Origin: Symsagittifera roscoffensis
Lineage: Eukaryota; Xenacoelomorpha; Acoela; Convolutidae
Direction: 5' to 3'
Assembly: GCF_963678635.1 (NCBI RefSeq)
Contig: NC_087063.1
Coordinates: forward strand, 19,081,814 to 19,145,813
Length of the DNA: 64,000 bases
The translations under genes and the position numbers were made by a program. Numbering within the stretch: position 1 is the first letter of the stretch; every line of letters begins with the position of its first letter. Shown in pieces: positions 28,881-41,100 of this stretch. Under the pieces are notes generated by a model. It did not search any database. It was not told the DNA's origin and saw only the letters and a list, made by a program, of their open reading frames with translations.

Positions 28881-29141
28881 TCAAACTTGGCTCTGAAAGC
28901 GCTCTGCTGATATCCCACTGATACTGTTCACGCCGTTTGCATTCGGAACTGTAATGGGCGGGGAAGTGGTCTCTAGTATGGAGCTGCCGGGGGAGGAATT
29001 GGGAGGGGACGAGAGAAGGGGGTACGAGGAGGTCAATTGGTTGAGCGGGGGCAGGGAGAGGGTCGAGCGGCGGGCGATGAGGGGAATATGAACCACAGTG
29101 CCGTTTTGATGTTGTTGCTGCACACACGAGTTCATCAATGG
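28881..29141 (-). CDS. 7TM receptor terminal exon (cytoplasmic tail)
   Basis: Acceptor TTTTTATCAG, then CCA TTG ATG AAC in phase 0, matching the phase-0 donor of the previous exon. About 86 codons to the stop, GC-rich, encoding QQQHQNGTVVHIP and then a Ser/Pro-rich, low-complexity tail. No membrane segment, as expected after TM7. Confidence 0.7.
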   Translation of the reverse strand, partial: PLMNSCVQQQHQNGTVVHIPLIARRSTLSLPPLNQLTSSYPLLSSPPNSSPGSSILETTSPPITVPNANGVNSISGISAERFQSQV

Positions 29142-32100
29142 CTGATAAAAAGAAACTTTTTCATTCTAGAATACCCGGTTGCCAAGCAAATTAGACTGAG
29201 GGGCTTTGACCATAATCGTCTTCGCAAAAAAATATAGGATAAAAATAGAGTTGTATTTTGTTCAAAAAGCTTTCGCTCTGAACTTATGAATTTATTTTGA
29301 CAAGACTGATCATACGGGGGTTTAAAGATTGCCATTTTGGTCAATTTGGGACAATTAACGCGCGATATATTTCGCGCTATTAACGCGTAAGCGGAGAGTT
29401 AATCCGTCATAGAAATCGTTACAAATTAAGCTTGTTTGCCATAATTGGTTTGTTACAAGGAGCGAAATCTATCCTTTTGTACTTTATATGGCGTGTGGGG
29501 GGATGATTTTCATAAAAAATTTTACATTTTAGAAATTTTTTTTTCATTTTGTTTTATTTCATTGAAATTTTAAATGTTATTACTGCTCCATAAACCTTAA
29601 AGGGCAGTCGGAACATTCAGGGCTTCGCCCTGATACGAGCAGTCTTGTTCAGTTTAATTAACAATTTTTGTTACGGCCATTTGAAATATATAGCGGAACT
29701 TTGAAATCGAGTGTTTTTAGTTTTTTATTTTTTTGTTTTCCTTTAATTTAATTTATTTTTTTATTTTTTTGAGGATTTTTATTAAAGTCTGTAAAAAAAT
29801 TTCCTCAGAGACGAAAAAACTGGTTTGAAAATTTCAATTTTTGGTTTATTTTTGAGAAAATGAGGTTTGTCAAAATAAAGTTTGCAGGCTTACAATAGCT
29901 TACTTGAGCTTAATTTAAGCTGTGAAAACTTAGTTTTACTCGAGTAAAGTTAGTTTTTTGAAATTTCTAGAAAAAATTTCAATGAACTTTTTTTTGTTAT
30001 TCTAGTCATTTTTCTACAGAAACTGTTTCGCCTATTTGACTGCGACTGTTGAATATACCTAGTTTCTTTTTTTATTCAGATCTTACAATCACACCATCCA
30101 GAAAAAAAACGACACCAAATTGAACAAAAATCGTACTTTTTCAAGACTATGATCAAAACATTCTGTGCTACTTGCACAGTAACCAGCTATAGTTATAATT
30201 GTAAATAGATTTCAGATCGAAAGTTTCAAAGCCTTTTTTGGCATTTTCTACGGTAGCTCGAATAAGAACTGAAAAAGTTTTGATATGAAATCCTACTTGA
30301 AACCGCCTGATATTTCAAGTCTTACATGGTTTTGAATGGAATCCAATGTTCCTTTCAAATTTAAGTGGTCGAACAAAAAGTCAAATAATTACAGGTGAAC
30401 CATTAAATGCTGTGGTATCTCGTGCTATTTTTGTACATCAATTTGGGCGTGCAGACCAAAAACAAGACAACCTTTATTTCATACCGGTCAAAAAGTAGAC
30501 AAATACTATATTAATTAATCAGAATCGAAAACAGAAAGCAAACTTAGGAAATAAATAATTAATAATTATTTATTTCCTAAGTTTGCTTCCTGTTCTCGAT
30601 TCTGATTGGTTAATATAGTAGTTGCCTACTTTATGATGTGTCTACTTTTTGACATGCCTACTTTTTGTTACGTAGCGATCAATTTGAACTCTTAAATTGA
30701 AACTCCGAATGACGAAATCTCTCAGTCTATTCTCAATACCATTTTCAGGATGGGTGAACTGGAAAATGGGTATTGTAGGAGAAAATTTTTTTCCTGTCAA
30801 ATTTCCTACTCTGACAATCAGAAATCTAATAAATTCAACTCTTATCAAAACTCCTCCTACACACTAATGAAAATAGTAGCAATATAAAAATTGCCAAAAA
30901 AAACCCGGTCAAAATTAACCTAAACATTTATGAGTGAAAAAATGCTTTAGTATGACAACTACCCTTTCCGTTCAGTATAAATTGGTATTTCTGGTCTGCG
31001 TAATGAGAGAATTACTTACAAAAATAAAAAAAGTGTAAATTGGTATACCAGTGTAAATTGAAACTTTTTACCTACAAAAATAGATAGTTAAGAGAACATC
31101 ATTAAAGTAAGCGAAGCGAGCATATAAACATTTTTGAAAAGAAAAGTGAAAGGAAGATACATTGTATAGTACGCGCAGTGTAACCCAAACAGACTGGTGT
31201 TCACCTGTTGATTATGGTCCATGACAGCCACATTGACTAGATGTGGTCTATTGATTTGCGAAGATGACGCTGATGTATGGCCTTTCATGGCCTTGGTGTC
31301 TATTGAGAACCACGTGATCAACAGACAGAGGGGTTGTGTCAGAAAGAGAAGAGAGTCGACGACTCCTTGTATGTACAGGAGAGAGGGTGGGACCTTCTGG
31401 CTGTTGTTGTCTTTGTCTCCTCCTTTTCCGTATTGGGAGGACACAAAAGCAAATTGGCTGATTAGACAGGAGGGAATAACTAAGAGCAGAGACACTATAC
31501 CCCACCTAAACAGCTCAAGGTTTTTGTTCGAAATTTTGGAAAACGTTTCAGAAATTTCAGCCCTCTCCTTGTCGAAAAAATACTAGAACGGACCGTGTAT
31601 TTTCTCATTGTGACCGACTATAAGTTTCGGAGACCGGAATGAACTGGGTTGATTCTTCATCATTTTTCCCATGCAGCACAATATTACCTGTACAAGTAGT
31701 TGGCCATGTAGCGCCTCCCACCATCACTGAATGCAGTCTGGGACTGAGAGGGGGAGGAGGAGTTTGTTCTCGAGTTGTCTGATTGCGACTGAGGGGACTT
31801 AACTGGGTTCGGGAGGATGCTGGAGTCTCCTGATTTCCCAAGAAGTACCTTTCGGAATTTGCCGACTTCACTCAAAATTCTGAAACACCACAATTTGTCG
31901 TTACGTGCATATTGCTTGTGATACGCTGTTGATAGGGTGTGCTGCAGTTAGCATTAAAAATTCTATAAGTTTTAGAAGCATGGAAATTTTTTGAAAGGAT
32001 GGAAAAATACGGGTAATATGGGGACCCCCAAATGAGAAGTTCAAAAAAACGCATCGGAAAGGACCCATCAGAACATTCAGGATTTTGTCCGGTTTTTTTT

Positions 32101-35100
32101 TTCAGGCATACTTTGCTCCAAGAGCTTAAAAAGGCTCGACATGTTCCGACGAAAGGAGTGATCAAACAGAAAAGCATGGGCTAAGTTTGAAAGACTGACA
32201 AACTATGCATTTTAAGCTGATAAAATCAAATTTTAAATTTTAAAAGTTGAGATTTAAGTGTTAAAATTTGAGTCGTGTTTAGAATTAGTAAGACCAATGA
32301 GCTTGCCTCAAATCAATATGAAACATTTTTTGTAGTGCAGGATATATAGTTCGCATGCTTAAAAAATGCCACGCCCTCGCTTCCAGCATCAAACTATACC
32401 CGTGCGCTTGTAACAGGGCGAAGCCCTGAATGAACCGACTACCCTTTAGTTGGTCTCAAATCATTTTTGTTAAATTAAATATTGCCAAAATAATGAAGTT
32501 TTGGCTGATAATAATAAATCTTAAGTGATAAAAAAAATTGAACTGCGGGGTCTTTTCGGTTATACCCCCCTAGATTAATTAAATTGGCAATTCAAATTTC
32601 GAGTTGAAAATGAAAGCGCGAAAGCGATTGAAATTAAATAACACTCGCGTGCAATAAGCAGCAGCTCGATTAGGAAACCTAGTATTAATTTTGACATATA
32701 CTTTTGTTTCCTATTCGAGCAGCTCGTAATTGCACGCGAGTGGTATTTAATTGTTTGTTTCACTCGCTTTCGTGCTTTCAATTTCAACTCGAAAGTTGAA
32801 GTGCCAAATTTTTTCCTTTATAGGGGGTTTACCTGAATTGTGTATGAAATGGGCGTTCAACAGTGCCGAAGTACAACAGTGCCGAAAAAGGCGGGAAAAT
32901 TTCAGATGTTTTACACGCATTTTCTAAAGAGCGGGAAATTACTGGCGCTAATTATCAAAGAATACCACTCCAATTTTGGCGCCAAAACGTCTAAGTTGCA
33001 AATTTTCTCTCTCAAAATCTTTAAAGTGTCACTTAAGATTGTAAACGTTCGCCGTTTAATTTTTGATTACCGCACTTAATATGTTGAAATTTGTTCATAT
33101 TTTCGGCACTGTTGAACAAAATTTTCATTTTCGGCACTGTAGAACTAGTTCTTTTTCGCCACTGTTGTACTTCGGTACTGTTGAACTGCGCCGTATGGGC
33201 TTAATAAGATGAGGGATATTTTGCCACGCAATTTATAAAACGAAAAGTTTAGACATACTCCTGGCCGGAAAATCTAGTTGAGTGCACATCCGGCTGGTCC
33301 CAAGTAGATCAAAGGATCCATTTTCCGAGGAAGCAAAGAGTTTTGTGAATTTGGTCTAAGTAAAAAACCAACCCCCCCCCCCCCAAGAAAGTCGGAACAA
33401 AAAATAAGTAGTTTAGCAAGATTATTGTCAGGTTAATATAGAGGTGTTGCAACTCTACATGCCCGTGAAAAGGTCCAGGGATTGAAAAAAATAGAAAAAT
33501 CCCGAGAAAACTTCTGAAAATCACCACCAAGAATAAGAATTCCGCATTTTTAAAAACTTGGAACAAAAAACTAAACCACTTTATCCCCATCCACAGTGTC
33601 GTACCCACCGGCAGAATATCACCAGCCAAGATATCTCATCATTACGAGCCCAAACTTTGCACTGGATATGCGCACAATTTGTGTCACTAGATCTCTGAGA
33701 GACAAGTCTTTAAGCTTGTTAAAAATTAGTCGGCACGATCAAAGAAATGAAAGAACTCAAGAACAAAGAGAGCGTTCTTGTTGTGTAATCCGCTTACAAA
33801 TTCACAAAATACACAGTTTGGCCTCCTCATAAGGATATAATTTAAAATACCCGATATACTGGTGGGTAGGGATTCGATTTGAATGTGGCTGCAAAGACTG
33901 GCAGATGCTTGTCACGTAAATTGGTTTCTGAAGATAACTAGTCTCTTATCTTCAAAAAACCAATTTACGTGATACGCATCTGAACGTTGGCGCGTCTATA
34001 ACAGTCCTCATTTAACCGTTAACTACCTTTAATATGAACTGTTTTTGATAGATTAGAAGTAAAAACTTTTCCGGTTTTATTCGAGAAAAATTCAGATTAA
34101 AAGTACAATAAACCGCATGTGTTTTGGAGAACCTAATAAATGGTTGAGTAGAGTTAACAAATAAAATATATGGCTTTGTTCTAAATTGAAATACAGTGAG
34201 CACTGAGTTGTCAAATAGTTATTTGAGCCATCTCAAAATTAGCACTTCTGGTGTTCCTGGTTGTCTTAAATCATCAGTTTGTCCTGTGACTAGATATCTG
34301 CGAAGCAGTCTTGAAATTGAGGTAGCACATCCAGAAAATTTTAAAAACTACCCTCATCTAAAGTTCACAACGATGCAATCCGATAGCATGGGTGCAACAT
34401 GACATTTTGCTTTAATTGAACGTAATTTTAATAGAATTAAATTGAAAATTTATGCGCCTAATGAAAAGATTTCAAAGCGTTCAGAAAATTTCCTGATAAT
34501 CGGTTTTGAACGAAATTTTTTTAGGGGATCATTTTTAAGCCTATTTCAGCATCAACAATTGAAAAGCATATAATGCTGCAGTATTTTTGGCTAGTGCTAG
34601 ATCCTATTTGAAAAAAAAAACAGGTACTATGAGAATGAATGTGTTTTGTTGGTTCTTTTTGCGACGCTTTGGTAAATTTTTGCAATTTTTGTTGAAGTTT
34701 CAATTTTTCTCAAAAAGTACGGTCTCGTTTTTCAAAAAATGGTAGCAATGGACAAACCGGCTGCTCTTCTATGTGACCCCACATTTTGCTAGACTCTTTT
34801 CAATTTACCCCACGTACTAGATACAAAAATTATAGATGAACTTAAACGCACAAATCTAAGATGAAGCTTTCAATCAAAAGAACAAATTATGGAGATTTCC
34901 CCTTCTGAAGCGGTTATTCTCTAAATTCGGTACAAAAAAGTAACGGCCTCAAACAAGCTCAATTTTCGACCTTTTGGTTTAATTCTGAAACTTCACAAAA
35001 ACTACCGCGCCAAATCAGAGATTAAGGAATTTATCGAAAAAAAAAAAACAGTTTTTTTTCTACTTTTTGGCCCAAGCGGCTTGCGTTTTGAAAAAAATAT

Positions 35101-38100
35101 ACATGGCCTTAGAAAAAGTCCATTATTTGAAAATTTGTCCAATTTTTTGAAAACGTCCTTTTATTGCTTCAAATTCTAACCTGCTGATTCGAAGTTTGAT
35201 AGTTAAATCAAAATAGCCTGGTACTTATTTTTTATAAAGGTAATCTGTTTCACATTTTTGCGGAAAACATAATACGGACTTGAGTAAAATCCATTCATTG
35301 ATATTTTTTTCTTCGCCGTTTTTCTTAAGTTTCATCACTGTTCTTGAAAACTACTGGCTATATTTGAAATTAAACGTCCAATTCAGAAACCAGGTTGCGA
35401 AAACTTTCCTTGCATAATAGGCTATTTTCAAGCTTTAGTGGAGAAAATTTAATGGATTTAGAAAAAATAAAAACTTTTGATTATTTAAACCGTTTTTTGG
35501 TATTTCTTTTCTTTTTTTTCGAGAACTACCCGGTCAAATATAAAATAAAGACTTCAATTGAAAACGCGTGAAATCGCTTTTCTTTTAGATAAGCAGCTAA
35601 TCTCCTACTTTAGCAGATAAATTACTAGGGTTTTGCGTAAAGTCTATTCTGAAATTGAGAAAATTAGGCATTTCCGTATCAGTACAAATTATGATTAAAA
35701 ATTTTATAACAGGTACATCCAGCTTTGGCTGGGCCACTAGTTCACTTTCCAATAACCGTAGCGCAGATTCGAGGACGTGAGTGAAACTCTTAAACATCAG
35801 GTCGGAACATTTAAATAGTTTTTTTTGCTCGAATGTTTGCTGCTTTATTGGTGGCTAGTGTTAGTAAAATTACAATTGGTCGTGGAAGAGATGTTAGAAC
35901 GTGATACTTCTGATCTCTCCAAATTGATCTTCAAATTTTTTTTCAGGGTGTCTTTTTAAATTTTTTTTCTAATTTTAATTTATTTAGCCCGCTTAAAGCT
36001 CTTTTTTGAATTTTCCTTGCTTGTGTTTCTGTTTTGTCAAAGATCCAAAAAAATGCCATTTATCAAAACTTAGAAAATTGGAAGAAAAGTTGATTTTTCA
36101 AAATATTTGTATGGATCTTAGAAACAAAAAAAAATTACTTGGTTTTCCTAAATTCATAGAACCATCGCGCAATTTTTACCCTTACTTTTGTATTTTACGC
36201 GTTAATGCTTAAAATAACGTATTAATTTTTGAATGATGTCACGAACAGCTTAATCTAGCACCAGGTACCAAGACTAAAAAAGGAGAAAGAGAACAGTTAA
36301 GTCTGCCGTCAACTGCTTCTCGCTTCCACGACATAGTGAAACCAAAATCAATAGTGGTGTCCGGCTAATAACACGACAATTATTAAGACGACTAGACTAG
36401 TATTTCAATGGGGATTTAAAGATGACAATTCAATCAGAACAAAGAGAAAACAGAGCAATAACTTCCCTCATTTAAGTTTTAAGGTTCGAGCGTATTTTAA
36501 TTGAGAAACGAATAACCAATCAGAGGGCTGCAAATTTTTTTTAGTCGTCTTTATGGTTTGTCGTCTCGATATCATCTCGTCTTACTGACCTGTCGTCTTA
36601 TTTGCCTAGCACCATGAATAGTATTGAATCGGATGCCATCATTGACTTGTAATCTCTTCTTTTCTTCAGTTAGATTGTGAGCTGAGAAGAACAATCAGAT
36701 AAGCAATGCAGTTGAAGACAGGTGTATTTTAAAAGGATGCACATCAGGCGTCAAATAGAGGAGTGGCAAACACAAAGGCGTTAAAAATTATTCATTTTTT
36801 AGCAATTGACTCTGCTCGAACTTTCAACAGTGATTGAATCCAATTTCAAGAGGTACGGAAGATTGTAAATACCCAGGTCCAGTCATCTTGACAACCTTGC
36901 CAAAATGTTGAAGATTCTTGAAGATTTATCAAAGATAGCAAAGAAAAGTTAAAATAATTCCGGCTTTTTCCAAGGTAACTAAGCGTCTAAACTACATGAA
37001 TACCGCCTCAAAAACATGTACGATAGCTCCGGCAGCTCAACAGAGGAAATTGATTTTTCGTGCAACCTTGAAAAGATCTTCAAGATTTTTAAAGATATCA
37101 AAGAAAAATTCCTTATTTTTTTTCGAAAAAAACTCATAGCAAATTAATAAGCAAACACTTAGTCAAGCTGCTCCGAGACTACAATAAAATACCAAAACAA
37201 AGTAACTTTCAGAGAAATTTTTAAAATTAATTTCATGGTTTTTGTAGATTTTTGCAGATCATTTTTATTAATTTGAAACTTGTAACTTTTTGAAGGTAAA
37301 CTCAGAAAAAATCTAGAAAAACTCCAAATCTCATTAACAATTTGCAACTTCGTTGATTTTGATCTAAATAGAAACTCAGGGTTTCTGTTTGGTTTTCAAA
37401 AAGTTTAGAGGCTACTTATATTTTCAGTTGAAATTTGTTTGGTCACTTGTTTTGTTTCTGTTTGAAATTTGCAATATTTTATAGACCAAAAAACTGATGA
37501 TTTTTAGTTCATTTCTTTGGTTCTTAGGCGCTTAATTTGGTGACATAAATTACTTTATCTGTATCTTTTTGCCTAAAATTGCTTTAAGGCTGATAATCAT
37601 CCGAAAATTTTGAAATTTTTTTTACTTTGATTTGAATTTTTTTTATTCTGATGATAATTAGTTATGCGCAAAATTTCATTGATTGTTTAGAATATCATTG
37701 TATAATTTCATTTGACTTTTTTATAATCATAATGGTCTAAATTTAAGTGTTCTACAATTGAGTTTTCAAATCGAGAGCTCTGGAGAATTTCTAATTTTTT
37801 TTTTCAGAAAATTTTAGATTTATCTTCAATAAGACGGCCGAAAAATTTGTTGAAATCTTGGAAAATCCTGAATCTAAAATCGCCAATCTTCCTCGCAAAT
37901 TGTCAAAAGCCTTTTAAAAAATCTTTGCTCTCTTTGTTTTTTCTTCAAGATTCTTTGAATTTTCTTGAAAAATCTTTGATATCTTCCAAGATTCTTTGGC
38001 AAGAACTTGCCACGACAGTCAAGATTTTCTTTAAGATTTAACCAAGATTCTTCAAGATTTTTCAAAGAAATCTAAGATTGATGGACTTGGGTATAAATAC

Positions 38101-41100
38101 TTGGAGAATTTTCAAATTGCACTTAATATTCCTGCTTTTTATCAACATTTTTTCGAACAAAAAAATTTAAACTCAGTTTGAATGAAATAAACTTTGCTGC
38201 TATTTTCCAAAAATATTTGCAAAGAATTGCGGGAGAAGTTCGAAACAAAAAAAATGAAAAACAGCAAAACTTTTTTAAAAATATTGAACTTAGGTTTTCA
38301 CGTTTTCAGGTTGTCCGAGTAAATTACTGGCCAGGTGATCTTTTTAAATTGAAAGTTTGCTACAGAGTGAAAAAAATACCCAGAGTAAACTTATAGAATA
38401 CAAATAAACTTATAGGAACTTTTCTACTCATTTCTTCTGCACTTTTGTTTCTCTAAATACAAACAAGACTGCTCGTATCAGGGCGAAGGCCTGAATGTTC
38501 CGACTGCCCATTAAAGTTTATGGAGCAATAATATCATTAAAAAATTAAAGTAATAAACCAAAATGAAAATTTTTTTTCAAAAATTTGAATTTTTTTTAAT
38601 AAAAATCATCCCCCACACGCCATATTAAGTACAAAAGGATATATTTCGCTTTTTGTAACAAATCAATTATGGCAAATAAGCTTCCTTAAACCAATTTGGA
38701 ACGATTTCTAAGACGGATTAACTCTCCGCTTACGCGTTAATAGCGCGAAATATATCGCGCGTTAATTGTCTTAAATTGGCCAAAATGGCAATCTTTAAAC
38801 CCCCGTAACTTTACGAAAAATGATCACAGGTAAAATATCTTTTCAAATTTGAGCTCAGGACAACAATACCTTTCGAATGATATAAAAAAATTCCGTCAAA
38901 AATGGCTAGTTAAAAAGTCGAAATTTGTCTGAAGAAAAAAAAACCCACCCCGAGCACAAATATTCCGTTACTTTCGTATCGAAAGTCGGAACAATTAGTA
39001 GCTGAATTTGTGTCGCAATGCAAAAAGTTTACAACTGCATCTGCCTCACGTTTTTCTTTATTCATCTGAGTTGCATCTAATAGCATGTCGGAACAACCAG
39101 CATGAACGCATTGAAATTGAAGAAAGCGCTTGATTTCAATGCTGTTTTTGCTTTGTTAATAAAAACAATGCCTGCGTAGTTGAAAAGAAATACCGATAGC
39201 TGGAGTAACAAAAATGATTGTAGTAATCATCAGAAACTCAATTTAAAAAATTAGACTGCGTTTAAGTAAGCTCATTTGCCAGCATCAGAAATTTTATTTG
39301 AAAAAATTTTCGAATTACAAACTTAAGTAACTCAGTATTATAATTCTTTTCACTAAATTTAATCAAATCCGGAAGGCTTTGACATTTGATGGCATAATAA
39401 TACCGACCCATTTGAAATCTTGCAGCAGTACTCGAACTTTTTTTGTAAAGTTTCACTTTCTCTCAAGGATATTCCTTTTAATTTACCCCAATAACGAATG
39501 GGGGAAAAACTAACATATTTTATCAAATAAAGTTTGTGTTTAGTGAGTTGTATTCCGACTTTTGAAGAAAAAACGGAGTACTTGAGCTCGGGTTGGTCTT
39601 TTTACAGACAAGTTTAGACGTTTTGACTAGCAGTTTTTGACAATTTTTATATTGTCTGAAAATAACTAAAGCCCGGTATTTAAAACTAATAAAAAATATA
39701 TATAGTTAACCTGCGATCATTTTCCAAAAAAAGTGTTTCGTCCTATTATAACTTATACGGTTAATTAAACCATTCCAAATTGACCTGGTGCAAGCAGCTT
39801 GCTCTTACTGCACTAAGTCAATGCAGTGTTAAAACAGCTTGACCTTACTTAATTGTTACCACACGCAAAATGTATCATAGATAGCGTAAGGTATAAAAAC
39901 TTTAAAAAATCACATAAATCACATAAAAATTGCATAAAAATGACCATTTTGAAAAAAAGTTATATATTAAGAACATTTTCTGATTGTTTTTGAACCTTTT
40001 TTGAACTTTTTTTCAAGATCTTTTTTTAAAAAAATTTTGAAATCCAAAAGCTTTTGACTTACCTCAGAGGGAATTTTATTTTCCGCTTTTTTGTTATAAT
40101 TTTGTAATATTTTAGATGGATAAGAACGACTGATAAAGCAACAAAAATGAACGACCCAAAAACTGTTTTTTAAAGAGACCTCTACAGTTGAGACGGGCTT
40201 GAAGAAAGTAAGAAATATATATGCTCGGGGTGGTTTTTTATTCAGACCAATTCTCAAAGATATTTACCTATTTCCCACAGAGAATCACTCCATGGATCTT
40301 CGCGGACCCAGAAGGGGCGAAATCACCACTAGATATGCCTGACTGAAAGCTTGCTGTGGAACTCTCACTAATAGACTAACGTGAATGAAAGGGCGCTGTG
40401 ATACTTCGATGCTGAAAAGCTCAACGCGCAATGTTTGTGCGTGGCGAATTATCCCGAATCACTAAATCGTTCCAATTTCAATTGAGGCAGGCTAATCGGT
40501 CTTATTTTAATAGTTAATGTTCAGCTTAAAATTGATAGTTGGTCAATTTTTCATTAGTCAAAAACTATTCGAGACCAGCTTATGGACATTCGGAACATTC
40601 TGGGCTTTACCCTGATACAAGCAGTCTTGTTTAATTTCTGACAGTTTAATAAGAAGTATTCAAAAACCACTAGTATACTAACGCTAACAAGCTAGGTTAA
40701 AAAAAATTTTTTTTTAAAATGTTAAATTAAAACTGACTCTTGTCTGAATAGAACAAAAGTGACGCGAAGTCCAATGGACTTCGTATAAAGCACAACTGAC
40801 TGGTAACTGACTAGTTGCTGGAGGTCAAGGTTACTGAAGTTAAAACACACAATCACAATATTCTCCAATGCCCGAAAATTTTTTTATCTGCATTTGCACT
40901 AAGTAGCCCAAAATCACACATAAACTCCATTCTCCCTTTAACCCACGGGATCTACCTTTATCCCATGGGACAAAAAGAATCAACTTACAGCACCAATGGA
41001 AATAACAAGAGAATATACAAATGTACACGGAGATGAATATGAGATACACTTTACAGGCTACATACAATTCGGTACAGGTATATACAACAATTAAAAACTG

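Noticed and set aside
31221-31586. Plus-strand ORF opposite the TM6-TM7 exon
   Set aside because: Shadow of the minus-strand exon, which has matching splice sites and phases.
33309-33629. Hydrophobic minus-strand ORF
   Set aside because: Hydrophobicity comes from T-rich composition; no acceptor or donor in the required phases.
40010-40257. Exon ending at the strong donor TCTGAG|GTAAGT
   Set aside because: No suitable acceptor, low coding character, and the product does not resemble the missing receptor segments.
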